Of a DNA stretch of 64,000 nucleotides, positions 12,597 through 24,338 are shown in pieces. Numbering within the stretch: the first letter of the stretch is position 1; each line of letters opens with the position of its first letter. The notes under the pieces are model-generated. The model was not told the origin of the DNA and made no database searches. It was given only the letters and a program-made list of their open reading frames with translations. The DNA lies in contig WHUX01000014.1 in the NCBI GenBank assembly GCA_015179025.1, forward strand, positions 496,001 to 560,000, given 5' to 3'. This DNA is from Terfezia claveryi. Lineage: Eukaryota > Ascomycota > Pezizomycetes > Pezizales > Pezizaceae. Made by a program: the position numbers and the translations under genes.

Positions 12597-15542
12597 CTAC
12601 TCTTTCTGCTTGATATGATGCGTAATGCGGAACTTACTGCCGCGACTTTCGTGCTGCATAGTATGAATCCCCAGTCCTTTTCTCTTCGGTGATGAATAAT
12701 TTGTGAAAATTCATTTGTGAGATATCCAAGCCTCCACCAATTAAGATAGACGACTATTACCTGTTAGCCTCGACAGCTGGTCCGCCCACCTAGGGCGGAA
12801 CCAGAAAAAGCAGACTCGGTCTTCTCGGAGTGCTATGCCCTCCCCGCGCTTAGCCACGAGGCCGCACGTCAGATAGGTCCGCATCCCCGTGTATACATGT
12901 ATTTGAAACGGAGTATTTGTAGTTAAGTTGGCTTTAGGGGATGTGCTACGAGGATACTTGTTAAAACTGCTATTGCAAGTAGCGTACTGTACTGAGAAAT
13001 ATTAAAATCTTAGAGTGGAGGAGAATTGGGATGAGAAGGTTGAAGTGCATGAACCTAGCTGAATTTCCCTAATTTCAACTACCTGCCTCCCCGGGCTATT
13101 CCAAAGGTAGAGAGTAATACGGAATAAACATCAAGTAGCTGACATATATTGCACCTCCTCATCTCGCCCCACCTCCACCCTCAAACATCATCCAGGGTTT
13201 TACATTCGCCATCTCCTTCTCTCTTTCCTCCGTTTTATCAATATTAATGATCTGGTATGTGTTTCGGTATGATAACAAAATCTACCTAGGTACTTTATCA
13301 TACTGTATGCCTAAATCCCACACCGTTATGCTGGCTCGAACTTTCCCAGTTCAGTCCATCTCCCGAATCGGAAACTCGATAAGGTATGTCTGCGTGCGCT
13401 GCGTGTAACCATGGTTCACCTTTGTCGTTTTCAACTCATGGTATACACATTATGTATTCTATATACTCTATCTAGTCGTGTGGATACAAACCTGTACAGG
13501 GACCATCAGCTTGGAGGATCTGAATATAGATGGATCTTCCTCTTACCAAACACGGAGACCTTTCCGAAGAAGTGCAACCCGTGAGTCAGTCTAAAAGTTG
13601 ATATGATGCATACATAGGATTATGTCTCTGAGGTACGGATTCTGAAAGAGCCTAGTGTATTGAACGCAAGGCAACCACGTAGACTTTCACCACTGTTCTG
13701 GTTAACATTCGACGGAAAGTTATTTGGCTTTTTGCCAGCAGTAAAATTATCCACCACCACTGCGGAGGCCATGAGCTTTTGGTAGGCACTGTGTTCACAA
13801 TCAGTATAGCTCTGTGAAATCTGCTTGCTTCGTATTGAGTGTAGCAATAACTAGCAATTTTAATATCTGTGCTGCCGAGTTTGGGTTTGAGTGCTTCCCT
13901 GAATACGGTACCTGGATGAATTGGGAGTTATATGGTTTTGACTGTGATGATGTGGTTGTCATGTACTGTACTACTCTTGCCTTTGTTAACTTTTGCACCT
14001 TACCCAAGGCTCCTAGAGAAATACCAGAGCTGGAGTTGTAGTTATTGCAAAGCTTTAAAAATAAGTTCTGCCAATTCATCAAATGGGACAGTATGGTGTA
14101 AGACCAAGGGAAGTTTGGAGTGTCCCCAACCGAGAGGAGGATCTACAGAACGACATTGATTTGTTTCTGTTGTTTCCCTATCCTCCCACTTATTAACTTC
14201 CTGACTACTTATAGTCGCCTGGTGCTTGCTGTGCAATTGAATTGGTCTCTGCCGGAGGGTGCAGAGGTATGTATATACCGCCATCCCACCTCTCTCCGGA
14301 TTATATTCTTATGCATGCGGGTACAGTCTCAATATAGGTAGGTGGGGTGGAGTTGATTTCCTAGTATGTGGGCCCTGTGTAACTCGGTTAATATTTCTTG
14401 AAGTACATATTAGGGCGAGCTAGCTAGCTCAGCTTGTAGCCAGGTATGTTAGTTGAGGATCAACACAGTCAAGGTGAACGCCATTGTAATTGTAATATAA
14501 AGGCCCATATCATTATATGTACATGAGGTCATGAACTTTGCCATGAACATGCTCCAACACTCGGCATCAAGAAGCTACCGCCGGCAATGATTTCCCCCAC
14601 CACTCCCACGTGTGCAATAATTGCGGACTTTCAAGGTCCAATACGCCGCTCACCAAATATATTTCCTCGCTTTCACAGTAACCATTAACGTTCGCATGAG
14701 CTGGATAATTGCCACTGACCATTTATCTTTCCATTACAAATGTTGAAGCACCGCCCAGTGTCAATGGGTGAGATGAAGAAGCGATGGGTATAGGCAATGG
14801 CTTGAGCCATCATGAAAGAAGCATGTATTAGGGGGCAGACAAAGTGATTCAAACACTAAAATATGATGAAGTGCAAACGACTCATAAAATTCATATAAGG
14901 GACAAAAGTCAGGCGACCTTTGATTCATTTTAATTCTACTTCATCCTGCAACTTCACAACCATGAATTGCTTGAAGAACTAGGAATTTAAAGTATGGTGA
15001 TCTCACTCTTCATGCATTTTTGAAGATTCTTTAGTAATCTCCACAAGAATCAAAAGGAGTGAGAGATACATAAAAGCTATAAACGGGTCAAGTTAAAATA
15101 GGTCTGATCACGTGAGAACAAACAACTACTTAGTCTCAAGCAGCTAGGCACTGTATAAGTATATCCGTCCGTTAAGTCAATCAATATCATGATCTTTTCT
15201 TTTGTGGCATGTATCTTTTTTGGCTGGCTTGATATATACTGTTGTGTAATTGGGAAGTGCGGGGAGCCTCTGCTAGGATTGTGCTTTTTGACTGCAAATT
15301 GTGATCTTACTATACTTATGGGAGAGATGATGTAGTGATATCCTGATTGTTCATATGTACAGAAGGATTTCAACAAGGCTATGTTTTCCTGATGATTAAC
15401 CTTGTCCCTAGAAGGTACGTAATAATCATCAGAGATTAAACTCAAGCTTTCAAGTTTCAAACCCCATCTAGACACAGTCTGTATAAACTCTCGAAATCCT
15501 CGGATATGTGCACGGCTTCACAATCTTCAAAATTCCGCAAAC
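12597..15542. other. Gene-less stretch with a GC-rich patch
   Basis: No convincing gene. A GC-rich island at about 12770-12890 contains an imperfect hairpin (12777-12804; CTGGTCCGCCC with GGGCGGAACCAG, one bulge). Open frames near 13.6-14.3 kb and 15.1-15.5 kb are short and overlap antisense frames without motifs. Confidence 0.45.
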
Positions 15543-16433
15543 ATGACTTTAAGGTACGTAATATTCCACTTCCCTTACCTTAAATCTGCATGGGGGTCAA
15601 CCGAGATGTACTGAGCATCCTCAATAAGTGCATTCAAATATCCCCTCCCCAGCATCTCCCATGCCCACGCCTCCCTTCTCACCACCATCTCCCGCATTCA
15701 ATCACACTCCCGAAGCCCCGACTCCACGCACTCCCTATCAGACATCGCATTTTCCCTCTTCCGCCTCGCAAATCTCGACCAATCATACCTACTCTTCAGA
15801 CGCACGCAGAAACCAAACTTCAAACATATCGACCCCAGCCCCCCTGGGCCGGAGTACCCGTTTCTCCAGAGTGAGCTAGAGAGGAGGTATATTGCACTTG
15901 TGGAAGAGTGGGAGTCGAAGAATGGGATAGCGAAGGGGTTGGTAGGGTTGAGGATTGGCTTGGCGGGGGATATGTGGAGATTTGAGAGGTTTGAGGAGTA
16001 TACTCACAAAATATACGAGGGATCTAAACTCAAGCCGCAAGAGGATAAGAAGAGAAAATATATTTGCACCCTAGACGCCATGCTCGACCTCAGCACACAG
16101 TTCCTAAAACTAGGTCTAGACTTACTCCGGGAAGAGAAGTTGGTATCGGAGTATCAAGCAAGGGTAGCAAGCTATGGAAGTCAGTGTAAGGCTTGGCTGA
16201 GATGGGGTGTATCGGGGTTAGTGGGGGAGAGTGCGCCAGGGTGGCAGAGTGATGCGGAGGAGGTTGTGAGGTTGTGGCTGCAGAGACCGGTTTTGGAGGA
16301 TCAGGAGCGGGATGGGGTGGAGGTATTGGGGAGGGCGAGATTGGTTTTAGCGGAGGGGGTGCGGTTGGTGGAGGATGAGATGGGGGAACTAGGTTCTGGA
16401 ATTTATGACGGGGAGTCATACCTTAGAGAGTAG
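15543..16433 (+). CDS. Hypothetical helical protein, 263 residues, two exons
   Basis: The body (15653-16433) is a long frame without a usable ATG at its 5' end. A good acceptor (CCCCTCCCCAG, ending 15652) joins in phase to a tiny first exon, 15543-15553 (ATGACTTTAAG before a GTACGT donor), through a 99-nt intron. The total is 792 nt, or 264 codons. The frame shows coding character throughout, for example SDIAFSLFRLANLDQSYLLF, ELERRYIALVEEW and ICTLDAMLDLSTQFLKLGLD. It predicts a mostly alpha-helical soluble protein with an acidic C-terminus and no signal peptide or membrane segment. I do not recognise the family. Two ATG-led frames overlapping the 5' half, in other phases, are Pro/Ser-rich shadows. 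Codon third positions alternate between C-rich and G-rich blocks. The short first exon is the least certain part; a longer upstream exon cannot be excluded. Confidence 0.65.
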
Positions 16434-18309
16434 GTATCTGGCATATCATTTTGTGGTTCACCGGGAGCTGTGAAGTGTGTTTGCTAGGGCTTATATGAGT
16501 AGGAGCAAGCTCATCTACTTTGACTAACTTCCCGTCATTTTGAGACCTTTTGTTAATACTCTGACAAGAAGAATTTGTATTTATTGTCTAGGTATTTACT
16601 TTAGGTTGGGATGACCAGAAAGAAACCAGGCCAGCTCATGACCGGATATATTGTTAAATCAATATTCATCTATAGTCAAAACATTGTTGTTCTGCATCAC
16701 GACTAAGTATGAAGTGGGGCTTGGGAAATTTTATACTCGTTGCACGTTTGTGGATGCGGTACTCGCTATCTGTACAGATAACAAAAACCCTGGTGATACT
16801 GCACTTCCTCGACCCTCCATATATGCATAGACATATGCCGCAGATTGCATACCGAAAGTCTACTTAACTAGGTCTCGTTGACCTCAAAGCATAACCCGCA
16901 TTCTCAGAGACGAACCTTTGACATGTTTATCTACATTGGGGATCCTGGTTCCTACCTTTATCAACTAGCAGCCGTCCTCAGGTAACATAATAAGAGTATT
17001 TCGGAACCTAGGCTACTGTCGGGTCGATTAATACGGCTAGACTATGAGGCAATTCATAATTAATTAGCTAGACGAGGTCACGATAAGACGGCGAAATTAA
17101 CGGATTCTAAAGTATAAATTTGTATGGTAGTAGCATTGAGGAGGAAATTGCCCATGCACGTTTGGTGACGCTTTATATACAGTATATAGCTTCAATTTAA
17201 GTTTGGTCGATAAGCTGCACAGTAGTTACCAGAAAAAGCTTGTGAGATATATCAATTGCTAGTTTTAGTGGTAATCTGACGGTTTTCATGAATTCTCCGA
17301 ACTGGTAGTACGCATTTGAGGGGCAGCTTAACCCTTGCACTACATGGACCCCGACTTCGAGAGAGTAGTCACGTGATTGGCACTTACAGACCAATGTCAG
17401 CAACACGGCGCCAAAAAGTAAATATAGCTCATCCCCAATTAATTCTCCGAAGCACATCTCAATATCATAGGCAAACTGAATTCAAAGCAGGTCGGTTTGC
17501 AGGTGTACAAAGTCTGGCCTTGCGATGTGTCTGACTGCCGATCTCTAGGTATCCTGAGCTGTTCACTGTTCATGGGGTTGGGGCTTCATTTACATAGCTG
17601 ACCACGATGTTTTCCCCATACAGGGCTATTTATCTTTAAGGTGTGCTATCCTTTGGGTGAGAACGGAATGATATAAACACCATTCTAGGCGTTTCGACTG
17701 ATATGTCTCCTTTTACCCCGCCGTGGTCATCAGGTTCCGCTGGGTATATATATGCGACATTGTGGGTGGATTGCTTTGGTGGCGGGGCCAGGGATAGGTT
17801 AGACATCTTTTCATCTCAAACGTTCTCCGTGATGTTGAAACGGGAGATCGATCTCCTCAGCGGGGTTTCAGGGGTATCACTTACCCTATCTTATTCCAAG
17901 CTGCAACCGCGTATATTAAAACCAATGTTTCGCAGCTGACTGACTCGGTGGTTTTTACAGTTCGCCTATATTAATACCTACGATCATGAGGATGGTGTTG
18001 ATTCCTATATAATCAATCACAATCTCCATTCAACTCCTTTTTTTTTCTTCCAAATGTCCAATCCACAGACATTACTTCATTCAATTCCTTCATATTACAG
18101 CAGGACTGTTCGATAACTTTCTTTTCTGCGGTCTTTTGTTGATTAACACGCCTTTCTTTACGAGTTTGCATAAAGACATTCCTTCATTGTTATATTCAAA
18201 TTAACTGCGGATAACCATATTATATTTGAGACGAATTGTTACGATCTTGAAGGGTAATTCATTTCAATAATCCAAACAACAATCAACTCCACTTTCAGAA
18301 TCCATCAAA
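16434..18309. other. Intergenic; LPMO upstream region
   Basis: No supported gene. The last 300 bases before 18310 contain a long pyrimidine tract around 18035-18055 (CTCC then T9), typical of a fungal promoter or leader. The rest shows nothing recognisable. Confidence 0.45.
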
Positions 18310-19101
18310 ATGACTCGATTCACCAGCGCCTTAGTTATCGCCGTAGGAGTGACTTTAATCCCCTCCACAATGGCCCACATTGGGATCTTCCACCCCTCTG
18401 TGTACGGCTTCCACGGGCCTGACTCCAACATCAACAAGCCCCTCCACAGCATGCCGATTTCCCGCTGGCTCTTCCACGGGAACCCCACCCCACCTCCTGA
18501 CGGAGCCAAAATGCAGCTTCCCTCTGGCGGCAACGTCACCATCGAAGTCGCCTGTGAGAAGCGGCACACCTCTTTCGGCGGAGCCAACCCCTCTTCCAAC
18601 CACCCCTGCCCCACAGACCCCGCCGCAGCTCACTCAGGTCCAGATATGGCCGATGCGAACCTCCGTGGCTGTGCGCTCGCAATCGCATATAAATCCATCC
18701 CTACCGAAGTCCGCCTCGAGGACTTTGTTGTGTTCAGCGTAAACCACTACTGTGTTAAGACGCTCCGCACGGTATTTGAGATTCCCGCGGGTATGCCCCC
18801 GTGTCCGAATGGCAAGTGTGTGTGTGGGTGGTTTTGGCAGGGACAAGTGAGTAATGATGAAATGTACATGAATGGGTTTGACTGCGAGGTATTGAATGGC
18901 GACCCGGGGAAGAAGATCGGGAAGCCACAGCCACCGAAGGAGTGTAGAGAGGGGATGGGCCCCTGTGTGCAGGGCCCGAAGCAGCCGACTTATTGGGCAA
19001 ATGAGGGAGCGAATATTGAGTATCATGGGCCTGATAGGAAGCCGGCGTATTTGGATTATTGGGGATATAAGGATGGGGCGCAGAATGATATTTTTGCGTA
19101 G
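18310..19101 (+). CDS. AA14-like lytic polysaccharide monooxygenase
   Basis: An intronless frame of 263 residues. The signal peptide (residues 1-22) ends in Ala-His, so the mature protein starts with His23, the copper-binding N-terminal histidine of LPMOs. The mature start HIGIFHPSVYGF matches the H-A-x-x-WHPSMYGF start of family AA14. Other family blocks are the RWLFHG, CPTDPAAAH, GCALAIAYKS and EDFVVFSVN segments, then CGWFW, YMNGF and a terminal DGAQNDIF. His108 and Tyr186 are the expected second and axial copper ligands: their spacing of 78 residues agrees with His99/Tyr176 recalled for the characterised AA14 enzyme. Ten cysteines would allow five disulfides. One NVT sequon is present and there is no carbohydrate-binding module. 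AA14 enzymes oxidatively cleave xylan coating cellulose; substrate here is inferred. Alternative: an LPMO-like protein without catalytic activity. Confidence 0.85.
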   Translation: MTRFTSALVIAVGVTLIPSTMAHIGIFHPSVYGFHGPDSNINKPLHSMPISRWLFHGNPTPPPDGAKMQLPSGGNVTIEVACEKRHTSFGGANPSSNHPCPTDPAAAHSGPDMADANLRGCALAIAYKSIPTEVRLEDFVVFSVNHYCVKTLRTVFEIPAGMPPCPNGKCVCGWFWQGQVSNDEMYMNGFDCEVLNGDPGKKIGKPQPPKECREGMGPCVQGPKQPTYWANEGANIEYHGPDRKPAYLDYWGYKDGAQNDIFA

Positions 19102-21312
19102 GTAAAAGGATGGAACTGGAATGTACGTGATGGAGGGGATTGTACTGTAGATATCAAGATTGGTTGATTAATGGAAGATTGCGTTCGGGGTGCTAGTCCT
19201 GGTGTTAATACTAGTAGACTGAGGACATGTAAGGAACAATAGAAAAAGGAGACTAGTAATACAGTTAGCTTCCGCTAAAAGCATATCTCGTTAAAGTCAG
19301 TGCTGGCATATGGCATAAGGCCCTGGTGAAGTAGGGGACCGGGATCGATATACTTATAATGAGTTTATGCATATATTGGGGGTGTTTTTATGAAGAGGAT
19401 TTTGGTGAGGCTCTGGATTGGGGGGGTGGACACAAACAAAACTTGTATTGACTATGCCATTCGTCAGATATATGATCAACTTCTATTATGTGGCCCCTAA
19501 GCCTCTCTGATCAAAAAAAAAGGTGTTATATCACATACGCTGGTCACCTTCACGTCTTGTAAAACTATCCATGGAAAGAAAACAACGCAAGTATCCGAAA
19601 TTCTTCCAGCGACACTCCTCTCACCCAGCAAATACATAGTGAGACATTGTGATTGAAGTACGTCTGATCCCAAGATATATATACAGGAGATAGGAAAAGC
19701 CAGAAATTAACCAAACTACATGTCCTTTGGGCATATCTGTTCTAGAAGTATTCCCAGCTTCTGGAAGAGACCCAGTATAACACCTACTTTATTTTGTAAT
19801 CATTCCAGTATTATTCCACAAGTACCCCCCATGGGGATTTCTTTTCTTGTCTACAAGTTGAACTTTAATTCTTTTTCGCTTGGTATTAATGCCATTACCC
19901 TGAACACTCGGATGCAATAACAGTCCACAGCCGCACCAGGTAGTGGTCCTGGCTATTTCGCTCTGGATCAACAAGCCTCCTCCGTACCTGTTTGTTTAAG
20001 TTCCAGGAGAAGACCGTGCTCTGATGGTACACTGTAGTAAGTCCACTGAAGCGGCACTAGAATAATATATCCAGCATATATTTTGCCATCAATTCCACAC
20101 AGTCGCATGACGTCTGTCAGGATACTCCTTTTGAATTAAAAGGAGGTTATGCGATAAGACCGAAAAGAAAACCAATCAATATTTACCTAACTAGTTACAA
20201 CACTCAGGAAGCCTCATGTTAACCCAAAATTTTGTTGACCAGCTGATATCGATAACCTGAGCTCTGTTGGGTCCGGAGAGGCGAGTGTATATACTAACAT
20301 ACTATTGCCATCGAGAGCCCAATATGTGCGTAGATATTCTAGCAACACCTGGGGCGCTCCCCTCCCACAACCTTTAGGCTATAACTACCACACATCCAAA
20401 TGAATATTTTTTTCCGGACATGTAACACCCCACCCCGGTTTACCCGTCTGGTCCTATGGAGGGTGTTGTGCCAACCAGACAACTGTCTGGTTTTCTATTG
20501 ACCTGCTCAGGCAGGCTTAGTAAGTAGGCTTCGAGTAACCAGCATACAGTAACGTGCAATCCTTGTTCTGCACCCCACCCATTTTTGGAATATTGTTAAA
20601 AATCAACCATAAACCAATTCGCGAAAAATAAAATTGTATTTCAAGGAAGGCTCTCTGACATATTGTTGTTTCAAAGTCAGAAACCGAATTTTGCGTGTTG
20701 TACAAAGGTTGTCTGTACCTTTTACATGTGAGATGACTAATTACTGTTCTCCCCTCCGACTTGCTCTCAGTAGGGTAACAGCCTCCCACTTGAGCCAGCC
20801 ACAGGACTTCAAGATACGTGCACAGTCATGATTTCTACTCTACAGTATTTCCCTCGCCATCCCTGGGGCTGGCGCCTGCCGCTTGCACATTTGGTTTTGC
20901 AAAATATGTGCATTTACCGTGAGCACATTGCCCAAGGGGTTTGCGGGTGGGGTGCCGGCGTTCGTGTCGCCGACGCCAGTTCTTGGTGCCCCAATGTGCG
21001 GCGCCTATTTAGTCCTGTGTGCAACCGGTATAAGCGCATATTCGGTAGAGCTTATCATAACCTCCTATATAACTTGTCGGTCCATTAATTGCTAGCTTAA
21101 GATGTCCATGCAATGAGTAAGGAGCTACTTGCATAATATACCCCAGGGCCCAACATGCTTGCACCCTGGAGTTTCCAGTCATTATGCACCTATAGCGTCA
21201 GCATCAGCTTTACTACAACGGAATAGTAAAGGCTGCCCGAAGGCTTACTAGCGACATAAGGTTGGTCACGGTGGATCAGGCAGGAAAGGTGATAGAGTGG
21301 ATGATTATTACT
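19102..21312. other. Intergenic with LTR-like sequence
   Basis: No gene is supported. At 20421 a TGTAACACCCC start, typical of gypsy-type LTR ends, is followed by GTCTGGTC and CCAACCAGACAACTGTCTGG words. The matching other end was not found. Frames at 20.6-21.1 kb have no motifs. Confidence 0.4.
20421..20500. mobile_element. Possible gypsy-type LTR end
   Basis: The block opens TGTAACACCCCACCCCGG, the reverse complement of a GGGGTGTTACA end. A related GTGGGATGTTAC word occurs at 42090-42101. There is no internal retroelement domain beside it and no target duplication was found, so this is only a candidate remnant. Confidence 0.3.
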
Positions 21313-22438
21313 TTAGCCCAGGTATTGTTCAAACAGCTTGCAGAAATCATTTCCATGTTGTCCTTGTTGATTTCTTCCCACAATCACCATATCTAATTCT
21401 GCCATACATTTGTCATCCGTGTACGTGATTACCTGCCGGAATTTAGCATCGCAATACTCTTCCCCCATGGCACTGCTCTGGCGGTGTTTGCCATGGCGTC
21501 GTCGGCAGTTATCTGGGCAGCGTCCGCGCTGTATTGTGCATCGCCCGCTAAACAAATGGCGCAGGTGGCCTCGCCTGTGCTTCTTCTACTACTTAACCTC
21601 CCGAACCTCGTAGGCATCTGCTTTTTCTGAGTGAGTCAGAGTGACAGCCCCTGTACCACCGCCTCTAACCTTTTGAGCTCCTCTTTATTGGGTACCGGGT
21701 GCTGTCTGCGCCATTCTCCCCAGAACCGCTTAACTTCTCGGCTTCTGTTTTGGCTTGCTCCTCTAACGCTTGCAGTCATGTGTTTGTCAACTTCTCTTTT
21801 TTAGCCAGGTTCCGCCGTGTCTGGGTCTCTCGGACCACTTAAATAATTTGCCACAGCCAGTAAGCCGTGGGCTACTGTGGTAGCCAGCGGAACCTTCTGC
21901 ATTGCTTTCTCGATCTCCTGTGTCGACTAACTTTGCTTCAGGGCATGGAGCAAATCATGATATTTCTGCCACCTGGAGTTTCAAACGGGTGGTGTCTGTC
22001 ACATTGAATCTTCCCACCTCTTTCCATGATGACTGCGTCTTGATGGATGCCTAGGCTTCTATAATTTTTCTTGAGCGCTTGTGTGTTCTTGCTGCTGCAT
22101 TTCGATCGTTTAATAATTGTCAACGCGCAAAAGATGAACGAACAATCGGTCGCCCAATATTCCACCTAATCATGTGGGCCATGGCCAGGGATGCGTAATC
22201 CCTCGGATTCGGTGGTCCGTATGATTAGGTCACAGTGTTCCTCGGGTAGCAGGGAAAGGAAGCGTAAAATGACTCGTTTTCCAGGGCAACCTAGATCATT
22301 GCAGCGAGGTCGGCGGCGGGGTAGATCCACGTCAAGAGAGTGTCATTCGGGTTATAGTTTTATGCGGGCAAAACAGCCCACGCTGGGTGGAATGTACTCT
22401 GTTGCGGTTTCGGGCAGCGAGAACTTTCGGACGCTCAT
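21313..22438 (-). pseudogene. Decayed coding region of unknown family
   Basis: On the minus strand a frame from ATG at 22438 reads coherently (MSVRKFSLPETATEYIPPSV, later LSLLPEEHCDLIIRTTESEG) but carries stops at codons that look like CAA, CGA and CAG turned into TAA, TGA and TAG. Further down, other frames give STQEIEKAMQKVPLATTVAH, EEQAKTEAEKLSG and REVKRFWGEWRRQHPV with similar stops and shifts. Together this is an old protein gene with a coiled-coil or DNA-binding-like segment, destroyed mainly by C-to-T changes. I cannot assign it. A mobile-element origin is plausible because LTR-like sequence lies 0.9 kb away. Confidence 0.45.
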
Positions 22439-22442
22439 TTGA

Positions 22443-24338
22443 TCATTGTGTGGGGTCGTGACAAGCAGGTCGATTTCTTGCTGCAAGACTTTTTAAATAT
22501 TTATTTGCCTGATGGTGTAGCTGACACTCGTGTTGGGGTTATGTTCTAGTTGAGGACTGAAGTTAAAGTAAATTTTTAATTGGTGTTGAATTGTTTGTTT
22601 TGTTGTGGCTGACGGTCGTAAGATCACTTTCTGGCGTCGCTTACCCATGTATAAGTGAGCCCTTGCAACCCCCTGCAGAAGCGTCTCCAGTCACATTTCA
22701 TGATATCCCTGATTCCTGCTATATTCACAACTATGGAAATAGCTACGCTCTACAACATGGTTACCCTTACTTACCGTCAAAATAACCTAATACCTAATAC
22801 CCAATATCCATCCCTTCTAGTACGACCTCTCTGAAGAACCCCCCCTCTCCTTCTCATCCTGCTCCCACCCCCTTCTAGGCTAGATGTTGCGTGGATGAGC
22901 CTAAAACTACTAGGAAGTCTTAACGTAGTATCTATCTATTTTGATGTTCAAAAAGCTTCTAGGGTAGCAATCTATGATACAGCAAAACTGTATGTTTTCG
23001 AATCGAGCCACTTATTGCAGCAAAATGAATATTTTTGAGTATTTACTACATTTCCTTAATTTATGCTACTGTAAACCCCTCACCCTCAACCCTCCGTTAC
23101 CACAGCATTTTCAGCCACTACGGCGAGACTCCCAATACCTCTGGGAGCCCCAATACTTCCCCCTTTGGACTTCAAGAATGGTGTTGCGTAGGTACTGACA
23201 GACTCCCTTCCCTTTATTCACAGCTAGGTAGCCTCGTAACCTGCAGAACCGGAATTGTTTGAGCGTGATCATCTTTCAGCCCCTGCGCTTGACCAAGAAA
23301 CTTGAATATAGGCCCAAGGAAAACGCTCAGTTGCTATAATTGTTACATTCTCCTTTATATATAAAAGAGCATTCTGTTTATTTGATTGTTGCTTGATTGC
23401 TGATCAGGTGTGGTTATGTGAATCAAGATTTGCACGTTTATGCTGGACCCCATTGTAGGTCTAGGTAAATAAGTCTCGTTCAGATTAAGCAATTAACCGC
23501 AGCGTACCCTAAAACTTACTTAGAATCAAATACCAGGTATATATGTGAGATTATATTAGAATAAATATGGATATTGGCAGTTGAGGGTAATCAGTGTACT
23601 TCCAATAGGTAAGTAAATTTTTTGATATGTAGCATAGAGCTATCCTGCTTTTGTAGAGGCATTTTGGTGTTAGCTAGTTTCTAGCGTGAGTTACAGTGTT
23701 AACTCATATCTAGCTAAAAGTGTATAGTTCTATAAAGTTCACTCAAGGCTTAGAATCTAATTCCTAATACAGACTCAAAGCCCATGCTTTTTTAGATGAA
23801 AATGCTTTGGTGGAATATCCAGAAGCTTGAAGAGTAGCCCCACCAAATATTCTAGAGCTTCCAGTCAATGAAATACTTGGTTTCCTAGCTTAATTTGTAG
23901 TCTTGTATTTGTTCTGGGTTCAATAGGTAAAGGGGAGTGGTGTACTGCCTGCCCTCCCTCCTCCCACCAATTCCAGATCTGGACGGAAATACCCCGCTAC
24001 AGAATATCGCCAGATACTTACTATGAGGCGTAGCATATATCCAACCTCACCAAATATACTCCAGTAAGAATTCACAGGGACTTACAGTAAAGGCCACATA
24101 TATGTCAAATATCGACCGTCAAGAGTCTTGCTATCCGACTCTTAAATTCGATTTATATCACTCGACCTAAGCTACATAAATTCATTCAAATCACATCCTC
24201 ATTAGGCATGAGACCATATCCCCCCTGGGTATTCGAAGAAAAACAAATTACCCAAATAAAACTAAGAAATCACCTATCCCAATTGCAACTACTCTCTTTA
24301 CGCCTCTTCGCCCCTTCCCCCCCTCCGCGTCCACATCC
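22443..24338. other. Intergenic
   Basis: No supported gene. Sequence is AT-rich with many CTAG-containing words around 23.6-23.9 kb. Nothing else was recognised. Confidence 0.5.

Noticed and set aside
15590..15879. Two Pro/Ser-rich plus frames starting with Met
   Set aside because: The third frame over the same bases gives a coherent helical protein continuous with the downstream exon, so these are out-of-phase shadows.
18355..19026. Antisense and alternate frames over the LPMO
   Set aside because: They overlap a well-recognised enzyme gene and result from its C/G third-position bias.
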